Assembly: GCA_023548195.1 (NCBI GenBank) | Contig: JAJHZJ010000694.1 | Location: forward strand, 1,984,001-2,048,000 | Length of the DNA: 64,000 bases | Origin: Bettongia penicillata ogilbyi | Taxonomy: Eukaryota > Chordata > Mammalia > Diprotodontia > Potoroidae | Direction: 5' to 3' | Shown here: in pieces, positions 54,048 through 64,000 of the stretch | Layout of the letters: the number at the start of each line of letters is the position of its first letter | How positions within the stretch are numbered: position 1 is the first letter of the stretch | Position numbers and translations under genes: made by a program | The notes under the pieces: model-generated | Database searches by the model: none | What the model was told of the DNA's origin: nothing | The model's input: only the letters and a program-made list of their open reading frames with translations

Positions 54048-57000
54048 TTTACACTTTTTTAATATTTTATTTTCCTCTATTGCATGTAAAAACATTTTTA
54101 ACATTTTTTTCAAATTTTGAGTTCCACTTTGCCCTTCCTTCACCATTGAGAAGGCTATCAATTTGACATAGGTTATACATGTATAGCCATAAAAAACACA
54201 TTTCTATGTAAGTCATTCTGTGAAAGAAAAGAGACAAAAAAACCAAGAAAAATAAAGAAAGCAAAGAAAGAGTATTTCTCATCTGCATTCAGACTCTACC
54301 AGTTCTTTCTCTGAAGATGGACTGCATCTTTCATCGTAAGTCCTACAGAATTGTCTTGGATCATTGCATCGCTGAGAATAGCTAAGTTATTCATAGTAGT
54401 TCATCATACAATATTGCTGTTACTGTGCACAATATTCTCCTGGTTCAGCTCATTTCATTCTGCATCAGTTCATGTTTTTTTGAGAGTATCCTGCCCATCA
54501 GTTCTTAAAGCACAAGAGTATTCCATTACAATCATATTACAGCAACTTGTTCAGCCATTTCCCAATTGATGGACATCCCCTCAATTTCCCATTCTTTGCC
54601 ACAACTAAAAGAAAGAACTGCTATAAAATATTTTTGTACACATAAGTCCTTCTCCTTTTTGTTTATCTCTTTGGAATACAGACCTCGTAGTGGTTTTGCT
54701 TGGTCAAAGGTGTATGCATGGTTTTATAGATCTTTGGGCATAGCTCCAAATTACTCTCCAGGATAGTTGAGTAAGTACACAACTTCATCAATCACACATT
54801 AGTGTTTCAATTTTCCCACACCCTCTCCAACATTTGTCGTTTTCCTTTTGTGTCACATTAACCAGTCTGATAGGTGTAAGGTAGTAGTTCAGTTATTTTA
54901 ATTTGAATTTCTCTTATTAATAGTGATTTAGAGTCTTTTTTTCCATACGACTAAAAATAGCTTTGATTACTTTGTCTGAAAACTTCCTGTTCATATCTAT
55001 TGAGGAATGACTCTTATTTCTATAAATTTGACTCAGATTTCTGTTTGAGAAATGAAGTCTTTATCAGAGAAATTCATTGTAAAACATTTTCTTCACAATA
55101 TGATTACCAGCTACTTATTTCCCTCCATCCTATTTTCCCATTTATCTTACTCTCTCTCTCCTTTTACCCTATCCATTCTCAAAAGTGCTTTGCTTCTGAC
55201 TTTTATCTCCCCCAAACTGCCCACCTTTTTTTTATCAGTTCCCCATACCCTTTATCTTATCCCCTTCCTTTCTTACTGTCATGTATATAGTAAGGTAGAT
55301 TTCTACACCCAAATAAGAGTATATATTATTCCCTCTCAATTCCAATGACAGTAAGGTTCATGTTTTCCCCTTCCTGCTTTCTCCATTTCTCCCTCTACTG
55401 TAAAATCTCTTTCAGGATTCTATATCAGACAACTTATCCTATTCTACCTCTCTTTTCACCCTTCTCTTCTTTCTCATAACTTAATTTTACTTTTTTTAGA
55501 TAAACCACATTCAACTCATACCTCTGCTTTTTATCTATGTATACTCCTTCTAACTATCCTAATAATGAGGAAGTTTTTAGAAATTATAAATATAATTTCC
55601 CCATGTAGGAATACAAACGATTTAACCTTATTGAATCCTTTATGATTTCTTTTTCCTGTTTACGTTTTTATGCTTCTTTTGCATCTTATATTTGAAAGTC
55701 AAATTTTCTATTCACTCTGGTCTTTTTATTAGGAATGATTGAAAGTCCTCTATTTCATTGAATTTCCTTCCCTCCCCCACCCCAAAGGATTATACTCAGT
55801 TTGCTGTGATTCTTGGTTGTAGTCCTAGAACTTTTGCCCTCAAGATACCATATTCCAAGCCCTCCAATCCTTTAATGTACAAGCTGCTAAATCTTATATT
55901 ATCCTGACAGTTTCATGATATTTGAATTGTTTCTTTTTGGCTGCTTGCAGTATTTTCTACTTGATCTGGGAGGTCTGAAATTTGGCTATAATATTCCTGG
56001 GGGTTTTCATTTTGAGATCCCTTTAAGAGCTGATCAGTGGATTGTTTCATTTTTCATTTTACCCTCTGGTTCTAGAATATCAGGGAAGTTTTCCTTGGTA
56101 ATTTTTTGAAATATCATGTCCAGGTCCTTTTTTTTGATCATGGCTTTCAAGTCCAATCATTCTTAAATTATCTCTCCTGGATCTATTTTCCAGGTCAGTT
56201 GTTTTCCAATGAGATATTTCACATTTTCTTCTAGTTTTTCATTCTTTTGACTTTCTTTGATTGTTTCTTCATGTCTCATAAAGTGATTAATTTCCACATG
56301 CCCAATTATAACTTTTAAGGATTATTTTCTCCAGTGAGCTTTTGTACCTATTTAGCCAGTTCTACTTTTTAAGGAGTTCTCTTCAGTGAATTTTTATATA
56401 TTTCTGAATATTTTATATATTCTTTTCAATTTGGCTTTTTAAAATTCTGCTTTTTAAAGCATTCTTCTCTTCAAAGAATTTTTTTTTTTGCCTCTTTTAC
56501 CATTTGGCTTATTCTATTTGTTAAGGTGATGTTTCTTCAGTATTTTTTGTGTCTCCTTTCCCAAGCTGTTGACTCTTTTTTCATGATTTTCCTGCATCAC
56601 TCTCATTTCTCTTCCCAATTTTTCCTCTACCTCTCTTAATTTTAAAATCCTTTTTGAGCTCTTCCATGACTTAAGACCGACTCATATTTTTCCTTGAGGC
56701 TTTGAATGCAGGGATTTTGGCTTTGTTGTCATCTTCTGAGTGTGTGTTTTGATCTTCCTTGTCACCATAGCTTTTTCGATGGTCAGAAGCTTTTCCTGTT
56801 TGCTTTTTTTCCAACCTATTTCTTGACTTTTAGCTCCATGCTAAAGTGGGGCTCTGCTTCCCAAGTGAAGGGAACACTATCCCAAGCTTCAGGTTTTTGG
56901 TGCAGCTGTTTCAGAGGTAACTTTGGGGACCTGTAAGTTTTTGGCTCTTGAAAGGTGATATGATCCATAGAGTTGTGTTTACTATTCTCCTGTATTGTGC

Positions 57001-57535
57001 ATTGATTTGTGAGTGACCACGAGCACTCTTTTCAACCCTGGAATTGTGAGGAGGATCCCTTCTCCACTGTGACCACAAGTTCTGGTGTGCTGGTACACCT
57101 CCTCTCACTGGGACTAAATCCAGAACTGCAGCTCAGATCCAAGTATAGGCAGTGCAAGAGTCCTACCGAGGTGCATCTGTAAATCTCCTTCTGACCCCTT
57201 GTCTGATTCTCTTACTGTCTGTGGGCTGAGGGATCTAGAAACCACCACTGGTACCGATGATTCAGTTACCCCAAGGCCTGCTCCTGGTTTGCTGGGGCCT
57301 GTTCTGTACTGACACAGCTTGCTGGACCACGGTCCTCTCTCACCCTCATACAACAGACCTCTTCTGCCAACGTTCTAGGTTGCTTTACACTGGAAAGCTG
57401 TTTCACTGTATCTTTTTATGAGTTCTACTGCTCTAGAATTTGTGTTGAGTCATTATTTAAAGGTATTTGGAAGGGCTTGGGGAAGAGCTCAGGTGAGTCC
57501 CTGCCTTTACTCTGCCATCTTGGCTCTGCCTCCAA
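54048..57535 (-). mobile_element. Full-length HAL1-like (ORF1-only) LINE, 3.5 kb
   Basis: The element reads on the minus strand from 57535. Its 5' end is GGAGGCAGAGCCAAGATGGC, then a 5' UTR, a decayed L1 ORF1-like region with a coiled-coil part (about 56850-56250) and an ORF1p C-terminal part (about 56200-55700), then an A/G-rich linker and a short L1-like 3' end (54960-54100). I see no endonuclease or reverse transcriptase. A perfect 14-bp duplication TTTCATTTATTATT flanks it at 54034-54047 and 57536-57549. All frames are broken. Confidence 0.75.
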
Positions 57536-57929
57536 TTTCATTTATTATTAGACCCAACTTTTCCAAAATATTCCAAGTGACTACTAAGCAGGGTAGCACC
57601 AGGAAAGAAAACTCATAGATATTTAGAAGCCAAATGAGGACAACAAAAATCTGAATTCAGCTATGCTGCAGGTCACAGGCAGTGTAACTGCTGAGTGTGC
57701 TGATTATATCAGACTCGATTATACATAAGGCAGCAGAGCAATTAGCCATGGTGCACAGCAAGAAGGGACAGGGAAGCTTCCAGCAGGGGCAGTTTTCCAA
57801 TACTTTTTTTTTAAACATATTTTTTAACAGTTGGAAACTCACTCTAGTTATCTGTTCCCCAGAGTACTCATAGGGCCACAGGCAAAATCCATGCCAAGAA
57901 ATGCCAAGAAGTGGGAGCTTCAGGAGGGA

Positions 57930-58265
57930 TAGGCATTAGTTACCTACTGTGATCAAGTTCCCGTTCTAAGGGCCTTAAATTCTATTTCTTTCTATGGTAT
58001 GCTAGACTTTGGGGACATAAAAGTTTCCTCAAAGACTGTACCCTGGATCTGTAGTCAGAAGGCCTGGATTTGAACCCTAGCTCTGTGGCCTACCAGTCCT
58101 TCAACCCTGGGGGAGCCTCTTCTCCTATCTAGTTGTCTCCTTTATGGAGGCATTGAATGAGATGCAAATTAGAGTGTTTAACTTCTCTAAGTGTCACACA
58201 TCTATGAAATGATGTTAATACATGTTCTCTCTTCCTTATGAAACTATGAAGGAAACATTATTAAG
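57930..58265 (+). repeat. Old SINE in SEL1L3 intron
   Basis: GATCTGTAGTCAGAAGGCCTG and GATTTGAACCCTAGCTCTG mark a SINE at about 58030-58250. Confidence 0.6.
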
Positions 58266-58679
58266 AGTATCCATAGGTTTCACTGATTCATTCATCACTG
58301 AATCATACTACAGACTAGGGTCACCACCATCCAGAATCTGGTGTGCGGGATCATTAAACTTGTTCTGTCTGGGCTGACAGGAGACCAGTCATTCTAAGAC
58401 CACATTCCTTAATTCTCTAGCCCTCCACTCCTCCATCCTACCGCTACACCCTCCCTCTCCCCTGCCCCACTATCTTTATAATATCTTCCAAGCACAAAGG
58501 ATTTGATGAGCTTTAAAGAATGAATACTACATTTCACATGAAAGCCCTTAATACAGATCTCAACTCAAGGTAAACAAAGTTTCCTCAGAAAAATAATAAT
58601 AGCAAAATAAGTAGCTAGGTTCTTCCAAAAGTTTACCGTAAAAATACCAGTTATTTATGATCACTTATAGAAGAAAGGA

Positions 58680-58985
58680 AGAATCAGACGGTCGAAGTGG
58701 ATGTATTTATTCTGGAGAAGACAACACTTAGAAATGATACAGGAGCCACCTGCAAGTGCATTGTTACATGGAATACAGATGAGCCCTGTTCTTGGTGACT
58801 CTAGAGGACAAATGTGGAAACAAAGGACAGAAGGTGAATTTTGCCTCGATAGAGAGAAAATCTTCCTAACAATCAGAGTTGTTCAAAAGTGGAATGGGTT
58901 CTAGGGAGTAGTGGGTCCTACATCCTTGCAGCACATTGGAGAGGGGATTCATGTTCAGGTGCAAGTTGGGCTAATTAACTTCTGA
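58680..58985 (+). mobile_element. CR1/L3 LINE 3' end
   Basis: ATCTTCCTAACAATCAGAG, TTCAAAAGTGGAATGGGTTC and GAGGGGATTCATGTTCAGGT, then GTTGGGCTAATTAACTTCTG, are the conserved CR1/L3 3' phrases, clearer than at 15790. Confidence 0.75.
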
Positions 58986-58989
58986 GGAG

Positions 58990-59275
58990 CCTTTCTAACA
59001 ATGATAATGAAAATAATAATGACTAGCTAACATTTATATAGTGTTTTTATGTCTGCAAAATGCTATCCATTCCTTAATATGTCATTTGGTCCTCATAACA
59101 ACCTTGTAAGGTAGGTGCTGTTATTATTTTCATTTTATGTTGAAGAAACTTGAGGCAGACAGCTTAAATGACTTGCCCAGTGTCACACATCTAGTAAGTA
59201 TCTGGTACTAGATTCGAACTCAGTGGGGTCTTCCCACTGCTCTATCCACTGTTCCACCTAGCTACCACTAATCTA
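58990..59275 (+). repeat. MIR SINE
   Basis: Near-complete: AACATTTATATAGTGTTTTTATG, CATAACAACCTTGTAAGGTAG, GACTTGCCCAGTGTCACACA and CTCTATCCACTGTTCCACC. Confidence 0.82.
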
Positions 59276-59639
59276 AGAGTCTGTGAAGTTTCATAGTTTG
59301 AGCAGCAAACATTCCTTTGGATTAGTACTAAATAGATCATAACAATATTCATTCTCTCCTGCTCAAAATTAGTGTCAACTGAGGAGCTGGAAAAAAACCC
59401 AAAAACCCAGGGACTTTTCCACAACCAAAATTTATGTAAAATTTTTCTCCAAATGCCTGCACATTCTGATTCCGACACCTTCAATTTTCACAGGATAAAA
59501 CATCAATGACAAGGGGGTAGGGATTAATCCCTTTCTCAGAGTCACAAAGCAGGATAGACAGAGAGCCAGGTTTAGAAATCACAATCCAGGAGATCCTAAG
59601 CTATTACATAACTACTGAGACACCCTAGTTCTCTAAAAG

Positions 59640-60175
59640 AATATCTTTGGGTTTACAAAGCAGCCAGTCTCCACAACAGCTCTGAGGAAAGTCAGAAAAG
59701 CGATACTATCTCTAGTTTTTGTAGCTGAAGAAACCTGAAGCTCGGCAGTTAAGTGACTTGTTCAAGGACACATGGTTCATAAATGGCAAACCTGGGTCAA
59801 GAACTCAGATCTTTCGATGGCTAGTTCAGTGACTTTTACAGTACACTGTATTGTTGCAGTAGAAAAAACAGCAACATTAACCATTCTCAAAGCCTTAGAA
59901 AGCACCCAGAAGTAGCCAGAGCATATTATAATTTTTATCACTTTACCACATTTGATGAGAAGCTGCACCAGAATGAACAAAGAGACCATAGATAGAATTG
60001 GAAGGAATCTTTGGAGGAAATCTAGTCCATACTTTTCATTTTACATATGAGGAAACTGAGGCCCAGAAAGTTACTTATCCAAGGTCATACAGCTGAGAAG
60101 TAGCAGAGAGAGAATTTGAACTCAGGTTCTTTTATTCCAATCTAGCCTATTTCCTGCAGTTCTACATTGCTTCTA
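59640..60175 (+). repeat. Two MIR-type copies
   Basis: MIR at 59640-59850 (TTAAGTGACTTGTTCAAGGAC) and MIR3-like at 60010-60170 (ATATGAGGAAACTGAGGCCC, CATACAGCTGAGAAGTAGC). Confidence 0.7.
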
Positions 60176-62199
60176 CAGTTGCCAAGGTGGAGTGAAATCT
60201 AGGTTCTCCCCTTCCTGCTTTTCCACTAACTTGCTCAGTTATCTTGGGCAAATTTTTTTGCCATAAAATCAGTGTTAAACAGTACCTTAGTGGGCATTTA
60301 GGCTAATCTCATACATGAAAAGGTATGGTTCAGTATCTATATACATACATCTCTATACAGGCATATCTACATAGATATCTACAACTGATACCACACTGCC
60401 TCCATATGATAAACTCACTAAACTACACATAAATTAAACAAAAATACCTTTAGACCATTTCCTGCTTGCTTCAGGCAGTGATTTAGGGGACAGAAATGGA
60501 CGAAGGGGAAATTAAAGTCTAGTATACACTACGTGTGCAACAAAGTGCATTTTTTTCATCTGAAACTAGGTGGATCAATTCATCTTGCCTGAAGTCTGCC
60601 ACAAATCTGGCATCTTCTTAGGTTAAATACTTTAGAACTTTTCAAGACCAAAGAAAAGAGAATGTATAGCTCCCAGATAAAACAAATGTGAAAGGAGAGA
60701 AGAGTGAAATTAAACACGCAAGTTTGATGGCTAGCCCTTTCCTGGACAATTTCTCAACATGTCCAAAGATGACCTCTGGTGCTCTGACATTATCTTCCAT
60801 ATTATTCCAATAAAGCAAAAAGCTCATGTTCCCTTTTTAAACTATTCCAAATGAATTTTGGAATGACGTAGGAAAGTACAAGCTCATCGAACTGACACAC
60901 ACAAGTTAAAAATAATGTCCAGCATGAATCTCCTTATAAACTAGGAAAAAAGAAAAGGAGGAGGTGGTACCGAGGGTTGGTTCACTGCAGCTATGCACAT
61001 TATATTAAAAATGACCATACTGGGAAAAATCACAACATGGTATGGAATTAAAGAAGGATATTTTCTATTTTCTGCATGGGGAAGGGAAATGGGTTTGGAA
61101 ATCTGGAAGATGCAAAAACACATCCCCAAAATATTTTCATATGGTAAGCATTTTCCTTCTGAGATAGATGATAATGTTTCCTTCCTTTTGGCACTGAAAG
61201 TCTTTAAATCCAGGCTGAAGCTTGTATTTTAAAAACCCATTAGGCTCATCAGTGATTTTGCTATGCAACCTAAAAACCATGCAAAGTGCATTCAGGCCGC
61301 TGAAAAATCCATGTGCTGTCAGATTACCGTAAGAGGAAGAAAGCAAACAAATTTTGATCTGATATCAACTAACAATAGATTTTTAAAAGTGATACTTTAA
61401 AGTAAAACTCTGCATGATGTCAAGCCATTTAAATTCAGAAAATGAAAGAAAGAATCCTATGCTATTAATAAAGAAGAAAAACACTCTTTGCAAAAAGAAT
61501 AAAATAAAATACAGCCCACAACTGGGATCATTTTGCAAATATGCTTTCCCTTTAAGAGAACCCCAAATATGAAAATTCTAACTTAAAAAGCTGATAAAAG
61601 CAGCCATGTTTATTTCCACCTAAGCATTAGACCATTAACCTTACAGACCATTAACAAGTAGACCAACAAGCTGGCCAAAGGCATACAAATGTCAAGTTAA
61701 AATTGAGCTTCTACTGCTTTCGAAATGATAAGATATGTCAACAAGGAAAATGGAATTTGTCTTAAAAAGTTCTTAACAATCAACGTTCTATCATACAAAG
61801 TAAAGCACACCCATACTGTGTATATTTAAATGTAACCCTACACACATAGCTCTGCAAATCTTGCGGTTAACTTTAAAATCTATCACGCTGACAAGTCTTC
61901 ACAAGCTATTATATTCTTATGTTGCATTCCTGGTGACTGGCCTCCCATGACTGTGACCTCTAGTAGCCCAAAAAGGAAAATTATCCAATGTTTGAATTAC
62001 ATTTAACTTCTGAATTAATATTCTTACTAGAGCCTAGTTAGGTTTGAGATGGTCTGATTTTTTTCACGGTCTATTTCTATCATGGTCTACAGGGCCGTGT
62101 TAATTTGCATAGCTATTTTCATTTTTACTGAAATGTCTAAATTTAAGCAATAAACCAGTTTAAAATTGTTTTGCTTAAGAGAAAATTGTGATAGAGAGT
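60176..62199. other. SEL1L3 intron, nothing recognised
   Basis: About 2 kb of AT-rich sequence without identifiable repeats or exons. The next upstream SEL1L3 exon, expected to end in an NAYLEGSW-type sequence, was not found here and should lie beyond 64000. Confidence 0.4.
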
Positions 62200-62530
62200 T
62201 GGGATACGGATTTGAAAGAGGCAAAGATTTGAATAATAACAATATATATTTACACAATGCTTTATAGTCTGACAAAAGGCTGCAGCATGCATTTGGGGGC
62301 AACATGACCTAATGAACCTGGAATTAGGGACCTGGGGTTTGAATTCTGGCCTTCTAACATTTAAGAGCTGCATGACCACAGACAAGTCAATTCATTTCTT
62401 GGAGCTCCAGCCTCCTTATCTGTAAGATGGGGATAAAAATATTCCTGTTACATATGTCCCAGTACTGCTAGGAGGAATGGCTTTACAAGCCTTAAAGCAC
62501 TCCGCTATTCTATACCATCTCATTTGAGAG
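62200..62530 (+). repeat. MIR interrupted by a SINE
   Basis: A MIR 5' part (CAATATATATTTACACAATGC) stops at about 62290, where a SINE begins (GGGGGCAACATGACCTAATG, GACCTGGGGTTTGAATTCTG, TATCTGTAAGATGGGGATAA). Confidence 0.6.
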
Positions 62531-62859
62531 GAGATCTCTTCATGTGGAAAACCAAGAGAGGGAAAGCAGCAGGTTGTGTGTGTAAGTGATCATCTGCTGA
62601 GTCTGACACCAAGCAGCTCAGGAAGAAGACTCATAATGTAGAAAAAGAGAGGAAAGCCTTCTCACAAGCTAAGCTAGAGCACTGGCGAATATGTCCTGGT
62701 CATCCTAGGCTCCTTTGTACCTGAGATGGTAGGACAGACTTCATGGAAGGTCAAGATTTAAGCCTTCCATCTAGCCATCCATGTCCTACTTAGGAATCTG
62801 GATGGCACAGCTTCTCCCAACCTGCTGCCCTGGTCATAGGGCAAAGATGACAATAACTT

Positions 62860-63770
62860 GAATTTATGCTGATAACCCTCAGATCTATTTATCCAGCCTT
62901 AACCTTTCTCCTAACCTCTAGAATTACATCCTCATCTGCCTAATGGATATCTGGAACTGATGTCCTAGATATTTTAAATTCAACATGTCCAAAACTGAAC
63001 CCAATATCTTCCTCCTAAGCCTTCCCTTCTTCCTAATTTTCCTATTACTATCTAGGCTGGCAACCTTGGTATCATCCTGGACTCCTAACTCTCACCCCCA
63101 GAACCAATTATTTGCCAAGTTCACAGTACCTTCAAACATCTCTCATATATGCCCCTTCTCTCTTCTTATACTGCCACCTACCCTCACCAACTCACATTGG
63201 GATTACTGAGCTAGCCAGCTGATTAGTCTTTAGTGCTCAACACTCTCCTCATTCCAGTTCATCCTCCACTTAGTTGTCAAAGTGATCTCGAATCACAAAT
63301 ATGACCATGTCCTCCCCCTATTCCATAAATTCCAGGTGCTCCCTATCATCCCCAGGATCAAATACAAAATCCTGTGGCTTTCAAAGTCATGTATAATCTA
63401 GCCCTCTCCCATCTGCCTACTATTTTTATAACTCACTCTTTTGCATGTATGTACTCTGTAATCCAGTGACACTGGCTGCCTAACTGTTCCTTGCACCATA
63501 TCCTGCTTTTCATTCCTGGAGTGCTTTCCCTCATCTCTGTCCCCTTGGCTTCCATCAAGTCCCAGCTAGAATCCTACAAGAAGTCTTCTTTGATACCTCT
63601 TGACTTCAGTTTCCTGTAGATAGCTATCTGCATTATCCTGTAGATATGTTTTTTCTACGTAGTGTTTACATGTAGTCTTTCACATTAGACAGTGAGCTCC
63701 TTGAGACCAGGGACTATTTTTGCCTTTCTTTGCACCTGGTACATGATAAATACTTCTTGACTTAAGTTCC
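62860..63770 (+). repeat. L2 LINE, long 3' fragment
   Basis: About 0.9 kb of distal L2: ATTCAACATGTCCAAAACTG, GGTATCATCCTGGACTCCTAA, TATGACCATGTCCTCCCCC, TGGAGTGCTTTCCCTCATCTC and TTAGACAGTGAGCTCCTTGAG. It is the longest L2 relic in the window; frames are broken. Confidence 0.8.
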
Positions 63771-64000
63771 CTGTATCTAAGATAAGTTCATTCAGAACTT
63801 CAAGGACAATGCAAATGCTCAGTTATCCACAGGAATGGGATACCAGAAAAATGTGGAGTGAATTGAAATGTGAATGTATGCTTCTGGTTTACTGAAGGTG
63901 AAGTTTTCCTTCAGTGAAATAGTTCTCTTGTATAATTAAAACTGGAAATACTATTTCTCAATCAAAAGTCAATTAGCCTCTGAAATGCTACCATTACTGG

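Noticed and set aside
61260..61350. Minus-strand GLNALCMVF stretch after a TTTTTCAG, considered as the missing upstream SEL1L3 exon
   Set aside because: Only a few residues resemble the expected NAYLEGSW exon, the required TG end phase is absent and no donor fits.

Overview
The window is vertebrate nuclear DNA, almost certainly from a marsupial. It has exon/intron genes with consensus splice sites, no operons, and dense interspersed repeats of marsupial type: L1 and an ORF1-only (HAL1-like) L1 relative, tRNA-derived SINEs beginning GGGGCAGCTAGGTGG, SINE tails resembling RTE/BovB, many MIR/CORE-SINE, L2 and CR1/L3 relics, hAT and mariner MITEs, and ERV LTRs. I cannot name the species.

Two protein-coding genes lie tail to tail. 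On the + strand, positions 2237-10485 hold the last seven coding exons of the sodium-phosphate cotransporter SLC34A2 (NaPi-IIb); the 5' exons lie left of the window. On the - strand, positions 52898-32422 hold the last seven coding exons of SEL1L3, followed by a roughly 1.15 kb 3' UTR ending near 31262; its earlier exons lie beyond 64000. I checked the frame across every junction of both genes: all codon phases close and each ends in one stop. SLC34A2 and SEL1L3 are convergent neighbours on human chromosome 4p15, so the order supports both names.

Layout: 1-1745 is the 3' end of an L1 split by a SINE; 2237-10906 is the SLC34A2 3' half and UTR; 10907-15450 is repeat-poor; 15460-31260 is intergenic, packed with ancient repeats and containing an inverted repeat pair, a mariner MITE, a degenerate TTAGGG-like tract and two hairpin hAT MITEs; 31262-52898 is the SEL1L3 3' end, with a 9.2 kb last coding intron that has accumulated LTRs and MITEs; 52899-64000 is SEL1L3 intron, including a full-length 3.5 kb HAL1-like insertion with a 14-bp target duplication and a long L2.

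The two genes are not known to work together: SLC34A2 takes up phosphate at apical epithelial membranes, and SEL1L3 is a single-pass Sel1-repeat membrane protein of poorly defined function. I found no new multigene system. The points most worth a second look are the reduced cysteine cluster in the SLC34A2 tail, the telomere-like tract, the inverted repeat pair, the intact HAL1-like insertion and several MITEs. The other short open frames lie in introns, repeats or UTR and are not supported as genes.
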